Of a stretch of DNA of 14,737 bases, positions 8,427 through 14,594 are shown one piece after another. How positions within the stretch are numbered: position 1 is the first letter of the stretch; every line of letters begins with the position of its first letter. The notes beneath the pieces were generated by a model that was given only the letters and a program-made list of their open reading frames with translations, was not told the DNA's origin and did not search any database. Source of the DNA: JANYJA01 sp038229055. GTDB lineage: Bacteria; Acidobacteriota; Terriglobia; Bryobacterales; Bryobacteraceae. The stretch covers positions 1 to 14,737 of the forward strand of contig JBBROU010000122.1 of NCBI GenBank assembly GCA_038229055.1, in the 5' to 3' direction. A program made the translations under genes and the position numbers.

Positions 8427-9071
8427 TTACCGGCGCGGTCGTGAAGGACGTCCGCCGCGATCCCCGCGACCACGATCGCCGCCGCGCGATCCGCCTCGGT
8501 CACCACCGCGTTCACGATCTCGCGGGGGACTGCTGCGGTAGGGCGGCGGCGGGGGAGGATCGGGCAAGCTCGCCATCCCCGCGGGGTAGATTACAACGTG
8601 ACGGTAACCCGCGGCACCCGAACTCTCGCTGCGCAGTTCGGTTTCATTTCGAAGCGCGATGTGGATCACACGGCGCTCACGGCTGTTCATCGGATTAAAG
8701 CGGAAAGGCACGCCAGTGTGCTTGACCTTCTCGGAGGCGGCGGCGGCGCTCACGCGCAGTTCCTCAATGCGCAGAACGCGATAATCGTTGGCGTCGAATG
8801 AAACCAGCGAGTGGTCTTCAGAGGGTACGCGCAAGCACTCCATGACGACGTGTTCGAGCGAGAGCAGAAGCTCGGCGCGGTTCGAAAGCAGCAGATCGAC
8901 ATCGCTGCCGCTGAATTTAACGACTAATTCCGGATTCTCGATCTCCGGATTGGACGACTCGCCCGCGACGACTTGAAAGGAAAGATCGAATCCAGCGTTG
9001 CTGAGGATTTCATTCAGAACCGCCTCGAGCCGCGCCCCGGTATTCTCAACGGTATATTTTTTTGAAGGCAA
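8427..9071 (-). CDS. jag: Jag/KhpB-type KH-R3H RNA-binding protein with an RGG-rich tail
   Basis: 214 residues from a TTG start at 9071, supported by a good Shine-Dalgarno (CAGGAAG, 9084-9078) inside the end of yidC. Jag/KhpB proteins bind RNA and influence cell elongation and division in Gram-positive bacteria; the gene sits between yidC and mnmE in many phyla. Here the N-terminal Jag_N domain is absent. A KH-like domain spans about 15-100, but its GXXG loop is SNRA (63-66). An R3H domain follows (about 105-163) with RxxxH as R133-H137 in SRERRVIHIAL. The tail (about 170-214) holds six consecutive prolines and then Arg/Gly repeats such as RGGDRGGSRGGDRGRG. The RGG tail could supply RNA binding that the degenerate KH loop lacks; that is inference. 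Confidence 0.88.
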   Translation of the reverse strand: MPSKKYTVENTGARLEAVLNEILSNAGFDLSFQVVAGESSNPEIENPELVVKFSGSDVDLLLSNRAELLLSLEHVVMECLRVPSEDHSLVSFDANDYRVLRIEELRVSAAAASEKVKHTGVPFRFNPMNSRERRVIHIALRNETELRSESSGAAGYRHVVIYPAGMASLPDPPPPPPYRSSPPRDRERGGDRGGSRGGDRGRGDRGGRPSRPRR

Positions 9072-9074
9072 CGG

Positions 9075-10823
9075 CTACTTCCTGCCTGTCTTTTTCAATT
9101 GAATTGTTTTGGGTACAGGGAGGATCTCGACCGGCGTCATGGTCTTGTTGAAGAATAGCTGCTGCGCGATGCCCACCAAGTTTCCAGTGAGCCAGTATAA
9201 CACCAGACCGCTCTGCGCCGACCAGAAGAAGAAGCCCATCATCAACGGCATAAAGGCCATCATCTTCTGCTGATTTGGGTCGCCGCCAGCCACGGGAGTC
9301 ATCTTTTGCATGATGAATCCGGAGACGATCATAAAGATCGGAAGGATGCGGATGGCGAGGTGCTCCGGCTGCGAAAGATCGCCGACCCACAGCCACGATG
9401 CGTTACGCAACTCGATGGAGACGGCGAGCACTTTGTAAAAAGCGATGAGGAACGGCATCTGGATGAGCAGTGGGATGCAGCCGCCCATGGGGTTCGCGCC
9501 ATGCTTCTTATAGAGCGCCATGGTCTCTTGATTTTTTTCTTGCTGGCGCGGATCTTTGAAGGGGATGTTCTTATACTTTTCGTTGATGGAGGCAATTTGC
9601 GGCTGCAAAACCTGCATCTTCTTCATCGACTTCATGTTCGTCAGCTTCAACGGAAATAGAAGGATGTTGATGATGAGGGTCACCAGAACTATCGACCAGC
9701 CGTAGTTGTGAACGAACTGATTGTTGAGCCACTGCAGCACCAGGAACAAAGGCTTGGCGAGAATCGCGAACCAGCCGAAATCGACAATCTGCTCAAGCTT
9801 GGGGTTCACCTTGCGCAGCGTCGCGATATCTTTGGGGCCAATGAACACGGAGAAGTTGTTGCGAGCCTCCCCACCCACGGCAGTGCCGGCCATGGGCTGC
9901 TCGGATTTGTCGAAAGGGGTCGCGACCTGGTCGTCATAAGCCGTCGTCGCGATGGAACCATTGCCTGCGGGAAGGAAAGCGGCGGTGAAGTATTGATCCT
10001 CAAGGCCGGCGAAAGAGAAATTTCCATCGACGTTCATGGGGCCGTTCTTGGCGAACTTAGCGCCTTCGCGAACCAACTTGGTATTGGGAACGTCGTAGCG
10101 AATGGTCGAGATCTGGCCGGTGGGGTTCTGCACAGCCAAATCGCCGAAGCCGCCACGCCAGGCGAGCATGTGAGGAATGCCGCCGCCGTTCTGCGAAACT
10201 TCAGAGCTGACATGCGCCATGTAGCCAGCGTTTTGGAACTCGAATACTTTCTTGGCGGTTGCACCTTTGCCGGAATATTCGAAAGTGAGGCTGAGTCCGT
10301 CGGCGGATTTCGTGGCCACGAAGAGGGCGTCGCGATTCAGATCGACGGCAGGCTTGTTGCCACGGAATTCGAGCGAGAAAGGAAATCCCACTTTGGCAGT
10401 GGCAGCCTCGTTCACCAGCTCAAGCGGCTTGCCGGCGCGGTCGCGGTAATCCTTTAAAAGCCAACTGTGGACGACCGCACCCCGATTCGAAAAGACGATT
10501 CGATAAAGCTGCGTATTGATCTCGGTGGTCTGCTCGGCTGGCGCAGCCATTAAGGAGGCGTCAGGAGCAGCGGCCGTTGACCCCGCGGCAGGGGTGGTTA
10601 AGATTGGCGCGGCGGTGTTGGCGCCGGCAGCAGGCGACGGGATCGATTTCGCGGCACCTTTCTCTACCGGCTTGGGCGCGGGTTGCGGCGGCGAAATCCA
10701 TCTATAGAAGTAAGGCGTCCCGAAGATGACCAGCCCCATCAAGGCAAACGCAATGATGGTTCGCAGTTGAACGGGTCCGTCTTTCTTGGGGCCGATGGGG
10801 ACGATTTTATTTTCGGGGTTCAT
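9075..10823 (-). CDS. yidC: Membrane protein insertase YidC (Oxa1 family)
   Basis: 582 residues, typical of Gram-negative YidC. It inserts and folds inner-membrane proteins alone or with SecYEG. The N-terminal membrane helix (about 21-41) is followed by an Ala/Pro-rich linker (45-95), the large periplasmic beta-domain (about 98-340) and the five-helix insertase core. Core landmarks are MKSMKKMQVLQPQI (397-410), ALYKKHGANPMGGCIPLLIQMP (436-457), a QKM segment (506-508) and SGLVLYWLTGNLVGIAQQ (538-555). A basic tail ends the protein. Asn386 in VTLIINILLFPL occupies the place of the arginine in the hydrophilic groove of E. coli and Bacillus homologues. The ATG at 10823 lies 8 bases after the yidD stop, with no obvious Shine-Dalgarno. 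Confidence 0.97.
   Translation of the reverse strand: MNPENKIVPIGPKKDGPVQLRTIIAFALMGLVIFGTPYFYRWISPPQPAPKPVEKGAAKSIPSPAAGANTAAPILTTPAAGSTAAAPDASLMAAPAEQTTEINTQLYRIVFSNRGAVVHSWLLKDYRDRAGKPLELVNEAATAKVGFPFSLEFRGNKPAVDLNRDALFVATKSADGLSLTFEYSGKGATAKKVFEFQNAGYMAHVSSEVSQNGGGIPHMLAWRGGFGDLAVQNPTGQISTIRYDVPNTKLVREGAKFAKNGPMNVDGNFSFAGLEDQYFTAAFLPAGNGSIATTAYDDQVATPFDKSEQPMAGTAVGGEARNNFSVFIGPKDIATLRKVNPKLEQIVDFGWFAILAKPLFLVLQWLNNQFVHNYGWSIVLVTLIINILLFPLKLTNMKSMKKMQVLQPQIASINEKYKNIPFKDPRQQEKNQETMALYKKHGANPMGGCIPLLIQMPFLIAFYKVLAVSIELRNASWLWVGDLSQPEHLAIRILPIFMIVSGFIMQKMTPVAGGDPNQQKMMAFMPLMMGFFFWSAQSGLVLYWLTGNLVGIAQQLFFNKTMTPVEILPVPKTIQLKKTGRK
9078..9084 (-). promoter_or_regulatory. Shine-Dalgarno that fixes the TTG start of jag
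   Basis: On the minus strand CAGGAAG lies just inside the end of yidC (after its stop is read from the other side) with six bases between it and the TTG at 9071. It supports this TTG as the start of jag, a rare clear Shine-Dalgarno in this window. Confidence 0.6.
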
Positions 10824-10831
10824 ACAGGGGG

Positions 10832-11044
10832 CTATTCCGGGACGGGATCAACGCCGCCTGGGTGAAACGGGTGACAGTGGCAAAGCCGTTTGATGCCGAG
10901 CCAGCTTCCACGACCTGCGCCGTGGTGACGAACGGCTTGCAGCATATATTCCGAGCAGGTGGGATGGAAGCGGCACGCGGACGGCAAGAACGGTGAGATG
11001 GCGATCTGGTAGCCGCGAAGAAGACCGACTAACGCCCGCTGCAT
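10832..11044 (-). CDS. yidD: Membrane protein insertion efficiency factor YidD
   Basis: 70 residues. YidD is a small membrane-associated protein that helps YidC-dependent insertion. The conserved core is complete: LLRGYQIAISPFLPSACRFHPTCSEY, a GSWLGIKRL segment and CHPFHPGGVDPVP at the C-terminus, with its conserved cysteines. A longer frame opens at 11167, but the extra 41 residues overlap rnpA in another frame and match nothing in the family. The ATG at 11044 overlaps the rnpA stop (TGATG), indicating coupling. It ends 8 bases before yidC. Confidence 0.93.
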   Translation of the reverse strand: MQRALVGLLRGYQIAISPFLPSACRFHPTCSEYMLQAVRHHGAGRGSWLGIKRLCHCHPFHPGGVDPVPE

Positions 11045-11388
11045 CACGGTGAAAGCCGGCGAAACAGCTTCTGGATTTCGCGTTGCAGCTCCGGAAACGG
11101 ACAAGTCGCAACGGAGCGCCGGGGATTGAAAACGATGGACCACGGGGATTTTAGATCGCAAAGGCACAAGCGCACAGCCTCGCGCACACGCCGTTTGATG
11201 CGATTGCGAAGGACCGCGTTCCCCAGCGAGCGCGGTGTGGTGAACCCGACGTGAGGGCAGCTCGAACCCGTTTCAAAAAGGCAGAAAGCGGCAAAGTACG
11301 GCCCGGAGTGCCGGGTACCGCCATCGTAAACTTTTCGGAAATCACTGGAGCGTAACAGCCGGACACTTTTGGGGAAGCCCTGCGAAAT
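11044..11388 (-). CDS. rnpA: Ribonuclease P protein component, apparent ATT start
   Basis: RnpA is the protein subunit of RNase P, which matures tRNA 5' ends. My minus-strand translation gives FPKSVRLLRSSDFRKVYDGG at the front, the signature GNAVLRNRIKRRVREA (57-71, RNR at 61-63), and a C-terminus ending in LFRRLSP. Length would be 114 residues, normal for the family. There is no ATG, GTG or TTG in frame between the upstream TAA (11394-11392, the rpmH stop) and the conserved core; the first canonical in-frame start is a GTG at about residue 68, past the RNR motif. ATT at 11388 is the best candidate: it gives a normal N-terminus and stands six bases behind GAGAGG. A CTG at residue 11 is a poorer option. 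The stop overlaps the yidD ATG (TGATG). The gene is certain; the start is not. Confidence 0.88.
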   Translation of the reverse strand: MSQGFPKSVRLLRSSDFRKVYDGGTRHSGPYFAAFCLFETGSSCPHVGFTTPRSLGNAVLRNRIKRRVREAVRLCLCDLKSPWSIVFNPRRSVATCPFPELQREIQKLFRRLSP

Positions 11389-11391
11389 TAC

Positions 11392-11541
11392 TTACCTCTC
11401 GTCACTTACGGTGAGTTTCTTGCGGCCTTGCGCGCGGCGGCGCGAGATCACTGCGCGGCCATCGGCGGTCTTCATGCGTGTCCGAAAACCATGCGTTTTC
11501 ACGCGCTTTCGGTTGTTCGGCTGATAGGTACGTTTCGGCAT
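11392..11541 (-). CDS. rpmH: 50S ribosomal protein L34
   Basis: 49 residues: MPKRTYQPNNRKRVKTHGF, then RTRMKTADGRAVISRRRAQG and RKKLTVSDER. This is the standard L34 sequence with its conserved KRTYQPN and HGFRxRM motifs, slightly long at the C-terminus. L34 is a structural protein of the large ribosomal subunit. The gene is too short for many ORF finders. The ATG at 11541 has a promoter-like sequence upstream (11585-11556). Its TAA stop is only three bases from the proposed rnpA start and in the same frame. Confidence 0.97.
   Translation of the reverse strand: MPKRTYQPNNRKRVKTHGFRTRMKTADGRAVISRRRAQGRKKLTVSDER
11395..11400 (-). promoter_or_regulatory. Shine-Dalgarno (GAGAGG) ahead of the rnpA ATT start
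   Basis: GAGAGG, made from the last two sense codons of rpmH, is followed by TAAGTA and then ATT at 11388. The six-base spacing is near ideal for initiation at ATT. It is one of only two strong Shine-Dalgarno sequences I see in the window. Confidence 0.55.
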
Positions 11542-11555
11542 CGTTTTAAGGCTTT

Positions 11556-11585
11556 AGTATAGAACAAGTTGGAATTGGGGGGCAA
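11556..11585 (-). promoter_or_regulatory. Putative sigma70-type promoter of the rpmH-rnpA-yidD-yidC-jag-mnmE operon
   Basis: On the minus strand a -35 TTGCCC (11585-11580, 4 of 6) and a -10 TATACT (11561-11556, 5 of 6) are 18 bases apart, in the 47-base gap between rpmH and the upstream small gene. The predicted start at about 11549 leaves a leader of only 7-8 bases before the rpmH ATG. Position and quality make it the best promoter candidate in the window. Confidence 0.6.
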
Positions 11586-11588
11586 ACT

Positions 11589-11987
11589 TCAACTGGTGTG
11601 ATCGAGCAGGATCTTCCACGACCCTTGCTTGCGCCCGAACAGCAGCGTGAAGATGCCGTTGGCATTGCCGCCCTCCGCCGCCGGACGCTTCAGGTGGAAC
11701 TGGCCAATGACGGAAGCGTAATCCGGGCCGATCGGCGTGATTTCAAGATCGGAGAAATTCAGCTTTCCCATTTTCTCCGGGGTGGGATAACGTGTATGGT
11801 ACCGTGCCAGAACTTTGTCGTAACCGCGGGTCACTTCCTTGCCGACGAACGCCGCTTGGGTATCGTAAGCGCGCATGAAGCCATCGATATCGCCGCGATT
11901 CCAGGCGCTGACCTGCGCGTCGAGCACCTGGCGAACTTGGGAGTCCGGCGCGGCGGCCATCATCAGGAGCAGGGCGAGCTTCCACAT
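11589..11987 (-). CDS. Small exported NTF2-like (DUF4440/SnoaL-type) protein
   Basis: 132 residues. The N-terminus (MWKLALLLMMAAAPDS) looks like a short signal peptide. The rest is an NTF2-like cone fold of the DUF4440/SnoaL kind: VRQVLDAQVSAWNRGDIDGFMRAYD, a central beta segment with VTRGYDKVLARYHTRYP, and the C-terminal GIFTLLFGRKQGSWKILLDHTS, which matches the usual TLxxxKxxGxWKIxxDH ending. Members are often annotated as SgcJ/EcaC-like or as putative ketosteroid-isomerase relatives; most have no known substrate and I cannot assign one. It is divergent from the fuconate dehydratase gene with 14 bases between start codons, and lies 47 bases upstream of rpmH on the same strand. A TAGACT hexamer sits 7 bases ahead of its ATG. 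Confidence 0.85.
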   Translation of the reverse strand: MWKLALLLMMAAAPDSQVRQVLDAQVSAWNRGDIDGFMRAYDTQAAFVGKEVTRGYDKVLARYHTRYPTPEKMGKLNFSDLEITPIGPDYASVIGQFHLKRPAAEGGNANGIFTLLFGRKQGSWKILLDHTS

Positions 11988-11994
11988 AGAAAAG

Positions 11995-12000
11995 AGTCTA
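11995..12000 (-). promoter_or_regulatory. Putative -10 element (TAGACT) for the NTF2-like gene
   Basis: TAGACT on the minus strand (4 of 6 to TATAAT) ends 7 bases before the ATG at 11987, the same geometry as at 1510 and 3611. No Shine-Dalgarno is present. The element fills most of the 14-base gap between the two divergent start codons. Confidence 0.3.
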
Positions 12001-12001
12001 A

Positions 12002-13291
12002 ATGAAAATCACCAAGATTGACGCCCTGGATATCCGATTTCCGACTTCCCGCGAGAGCATCGGGTCGGACGCGATGAATCCCGACCCCGACTACTCGGCG
12101 GCCTACTGCATCATTCATACCGATTCGGCGCTGACGGGGCACGGGCTGACGTTTACGATCGGGCGCGGAAATGAATTATGCGTGGCGGCGATCCACGCGC
12201 TCGCACCGCTGCTGATCGGCAAGACTCTGGAATCGTTCACGGCGAACATGGGCGCATTCTGGCGCATGATTACGGGCGACAGCCAACTGCGGTGGGTGGG
12301 CCCGGAGAAAGGCGTGATTCACCTGGCAACGGCGGCAGTGGTGAACGCGGTTTGGGACTTGTATGCCAAATCGGAAGGCAAGCCGGTTTGGAAACTGCTC
12401 GTCGATATGACTCCGGAGCAGTTGGTGAGCACCATTGATTTTCGCTATATAACCGATGCGCTCACGCCTGACGAGGCACTGGCGATTTTACGGCGCAATG
12501 CCGACACACGCGGCGTGCGTGAGGCCGAAATGCGCGCTGGCGGTTTTCCGGCCTATACGACATCAGCGGGGTGGCTGGGATATTCCGACCAGCAGACGCG
12601 CGAGCTCTGCCGCGAAGCGCTGGCTGAGGGTTGGACGCATTTCAAAATCAAGGTAGGCGCGGATCTCGATGACGACGTGCGCCGGGCGGGCATCATCCGC
12701 GAGGAGATCGGCTGGGAGCGCAAGCTGATGATGGACGCGAATCAGCGGTGGGACGTGGACGAGGCCATCGCGAACATGAGCGTGCTGGCGAAGTTCAAGC
12801 CGTGGTGGATTGAGGAGCCGACAAGTCCGGACGATGTGCTGGGGCATGCGAAGATTCGCCGGGGCATTGCGCCGATCGGTGTGGCGACGGGCGAGCACTG
12901 CCAGAACCGTGTGCTGTTCAAACAATTGATGCAGGCGGGCGCGATCGATTTTTGCCAGATCGATAGCTGCCGCATGGGAGGCGTCAACGAGATACTCTCG
13001 GTCCTGCTGATGGCCGCCAAATTCGGTGTGCCCGTGTGCCCTCACGCGGGCGGCGTCGGGCTGTGCGAGTATGTGCAGCACCTCTCGCTGTTCGATTACA
13101 TCTGCGTCTCGGGGTCGCTCGAGAACCGGCTGCTGGAGTACGTGGATCATCTGCATGAGCACTTTTTGGCTCCGGTGCAGATGAAAGACGGGCGGTACAT
13201 GCCGCCGGAGGCGCCCGGTTACAGCATTGAGATGAAGGCGGCGTCGCTGCGTGAGTTCAGTTATCCGGATGGGCCGGCGTGGAAAGACTGA
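12002..13291 (+). CDS. fucD: L-fuconate dehydratase (enolase superfamily)
   Basis: 429 residues, close to characterised L-fuconate dehydratases. These dehydrate L-fuconate to 2-keto-3-deoxy-L-fuconate in the non-phosphorylated L-fucose pathway. The N-terminal capping domain begins MKITKIDALDIRFPTS and includes SDAMNPDPDYSAAY. The barrel has the catalytic KxK (Lys215/Lys217 in FKIKVG), metal ligands Asp245 (MMDAN), Glu271 (IEEP) and Glu298 (TGEHC), and the Asp321 (QIDSCR) to His348 (CPHAGG) dyad. All catalytic positions are filled and the spacing fits the family, so activity is likely. An AAAGAG sequence lies ahead of the ATG. No other fucose gene is adjacent. It ends 5 bases from a convergent gene. 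Confidence 0.92.
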   Translation: MKITKIDALDIRFPTSRESIGSDAMNPDPDYSAAYCIIHTDSALTGHGLTFTIGRGNELCVAAIHALAPLLIGKTLESFTANMGAFWRMITGDSQLRWVGPEKGVIHLATAAVVNAVWDLYAKSEGKPVWKLLVDMTPEQLVSTIDFRYITDALTPDEALAILRRNADTRGVREAEMRAGGFPAYTTSAGWLGYSDQQTRELCREALAEGWTHFKIKVGADLDDDVRRAGIIREEIGWERKLMMDANQRWDVDEAIANMSVLAKFKPWWIEEPTSPDDVLGHAKIRRGIAPIGVATGEHCQNRVLFKQLMQAGAIDFCQIDSCRMGGVNEILSVLLMAAKFGVPVCPHAGGVGLCEYVQHLSLFDYICVSGSLENRLLEYVDHLHEHFLAPVQMKDGRYMPPEAPGYSIEMKAASLREFSYPDGPAWKD

Positions 13292-13296
13292 AGGCA

Positions 13297-13911
13297 CTAA
13301 GGTTTGGGACGACGGGGACGTTCGGCAATCGCACCCGCGATCATCACCGCGAAAAACGGGATAGGGCTATACATAGGCCAGAAGAGCGCTGTTACGAATG
13401 CAGCCGCGAAACCAATCGCTAGGGACGCGATGCGGTAAGTCAGCCGGCGGGCTTCCTGCGGGTGCGTGCTGGTATCGAGCATTCCCGCGTACCCGGCGTA
13501 TCGCCAATGGATGTTGAGGACCAACGCGAGCGCGAGCTGGTTTCCGTAGTAAAAGAGCTGCGAGACCGGGTGCACGAAAAGATGGCCCATCATCCCCGCC
13601 GAGAACGGAAGCAAAGAGACGAACAACAGAAAGATCAGGTTGATCCAGAGCAGGGCGCGGCTGACGTGCCGGATGAAATGGAACGTTTGGTGATGCAAGA
13701 GCCAGAATGCGCCAGATAAGAGAAAGGTAACTACGAAGCTGAGAAACGCCGGGCTTTCCGCCAACAACTGCTGCAGCATCTCCGCATTTGAGCCGTGATG
13801 CGAAACCTCGGGAACCTCCAGCTTCAGGACCAGCAGGGTCATGGCGATGGAGAAGACGCCGTCGCTGAGCGCTTCAATGCGCGACTTGCCGAGTGTTACG
13901 TTATTCGCCAT
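13297..13911 (-). CDS. TMEM175 family (DUF1211) membrane protein, putative potassium channel
   Basis: 204 residues with about six hydrophobic segments (roughly 17-33, 53-73, 85-108, 115-135, 159-178, 182-196). The diagnostic first-helix motif RxxxFSDGVFAIAxT appears as RIEALSDGVFSIAMT (11-25), so the pore-lining Phe of FSD is Leu15. Bacterial TMEM175 proteins form tetrameric potassium-selective channels with six helices per subunit. The ATG at 13911 has no clear Shine-Dalgarno. The gene converges on fucD with a 5-base gap and diverges from the small membrane gene at 13981. The family assignment is firm; channel function is inferred. Confidence 0.9.
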   Translation of the reverse strand: MANNVTLGKSRIEALSDGVFSIAMTLLVLKLEVPEVSHHGSNAEMLQQLLAESPAFLSFVVTFLLSGAFWLLHHQTFHFIRHVSRALLWINLIFLLFVSLLPFSAGMMGHLFVHPVSQLFYYGNQLALALVLNIHWRYAGYAGMLDTSTHPQEARRLTYRIASLAIGFAAAFVTALFWPMYSPIPFFAVMIAGAIAERPRRPKP

Positions 13912-13966
13912 GCAAGAGTTTCAATGCGCCGCAACGAACTTGGGCGAACCCGACGCATGATATCCT

Positions 13967-13972
13967 CATAAT
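13967..13972 (+). promoter_or_regulatory. Putative -10 element (CATAAT) for the gene at 13981
   Basis: CATAAT (5 of 6 to TATAAT) ends 8 bases before the ATG at 13981, in the 69-base divergent gap 13912-13980. No Shine-Dalgarno precedes that ATG. I see no good -35 box. Otherwise this gap shows nothing recognisable. Confidence 0.35.
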
Positions 13973-13980
13973 GTTAATCG

Positions 13981-14400
13981 ATGGCGACCACACAAAAACC
14001 GGAGAAGTTACCAATGCCGCCGCTGAAAGTGTGGGCTATGCCCGTGCTGGCCGGCTGGCTGATCCCTGGCGGTGGGCATTTTCTGCTCAAACGTCGCGGA
14101 CGCGCGGCGCTGCTGATGGCCTCCGTCACGCTCATGTTTCTATTCGGCCTGTTGATGCGCGGCGCAATGTTCAAGCCGGAGAGCGGGGATTTCCTTACTA
14201 CGCTGATCAACTACGGGGGGTTTGTCGGAAATCTGGCTTCGGGAGCGCTCTATATTCTGGCCAATGCGCTGGGATATTCGCAGCTCGATGTGGCCGGGCA
14301 TGTGCATGATTACGGGACCAAGTTTCTGGTGACCGCCGGCTTATTGAATATTCTGGCGATGGTGGATGCATTTGAAATCGCCGCGGGACGGAAGAGCTAA
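13981..14400 (+). CDS. Small integral membrane protein (DUF6677-like, TM2-like N-terminus)
   Basis: 139 residues. A proline-rich cytosolic start (to about residue 15) leads into AGWLIPGGGHFLLKRRGRAALL (24-45), a glycine-rich helix turn and basic patch that recalls TM2/NINE-type membrane proteins. Further hydrophobic segments lie at about 43-60, 78-97 and 114-130, giving roughly four membrane passes. I recognise the GWLIPGGGHF pattern from small acidobacterial membrane proteins named DUF6677, but only from memory. No function is known to me. The TAA stop overlaps the next start (TAATG), so the two are probably made together. Confidence 0.8.
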   Translation: MATTQKPEKLPMPPLKVWAMPVLAGWLIPGGGHFLLKRRGRAALLMASVTLMFLFGLLMRGAMFKPESGDFLTTLINYGGFVGNLASGALYILANALGYSQLDVAGHVHDYGTKFLVTAGLLNILAMVDAFEIAAGRKS

Positions 14401-14585
14401 TGCCGAAGATGAATCTCTCGCATTTCGAAGCCGCCTTCCTGTTTGCTCTGTTCGCGGCGGTGGTGCTCGGGATCGTCACCAAGCGCACCGACAAAGAGCG
14501 TTGGAACTACGGCCTCTATTGCTTCGGATGTTTCCTGCTGGCGTTATTTGGAATCGCCTGGATTATGAAGCTCGGACACGGTTAG
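14400..14585 (+). CDS. Small two-helix membrane protein of unknown function
   Basis: 61 residues with two hydrophobic helices (about 10-26 and 37-56) separated by a charged loop, TKRTDKERWNYG. The ATG overlaps the stop of the upstream membrane gene by one base (TAATG), and the reading frame has GC-rich third positions like its neighbours, both arguing that it is real. I recognise no family. It converges on the squalene-synthase-like gene with 9 bases between stops. It may form a complex with the upstream protein; that is inferred from coupling alone. Confidence 0.72.
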   Translation: MPKMNLSHFEAAFLFALFAAVVLGIVTKRTDKERWNYGLYCFGCFLLALFGIAWIMKLGHG

Positions 14586-14594
14586 CCCAACAAC

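Noticed and set aside
8440..8560. Repetitive GC-rich stretch considered as a DNA repeat or CRISPR-like array
   Set aside because: The periodicity comes from Arg/Gly/Asp codons in the tail of jag; units are irregular and there are no spacers.
9708..10457. 249-codon open frame antisense to yidC
   Set aside because: Shadow of yidC; no family resemblance, no initiation signal.
11151..11366. 71-codon minus-strand frame over rnpA starting at a GTG
   Set aside because: It is in a different frame from the real RnpA, whose RNR motif is seen in the neighbouring frame.
11598..12005. 135-codon plus-strand frame over the NTF2-like gene
   Set aside because: Antisense to a gene with a recognisable fold and signal peptide; overlaps the start of fucD out of frame.
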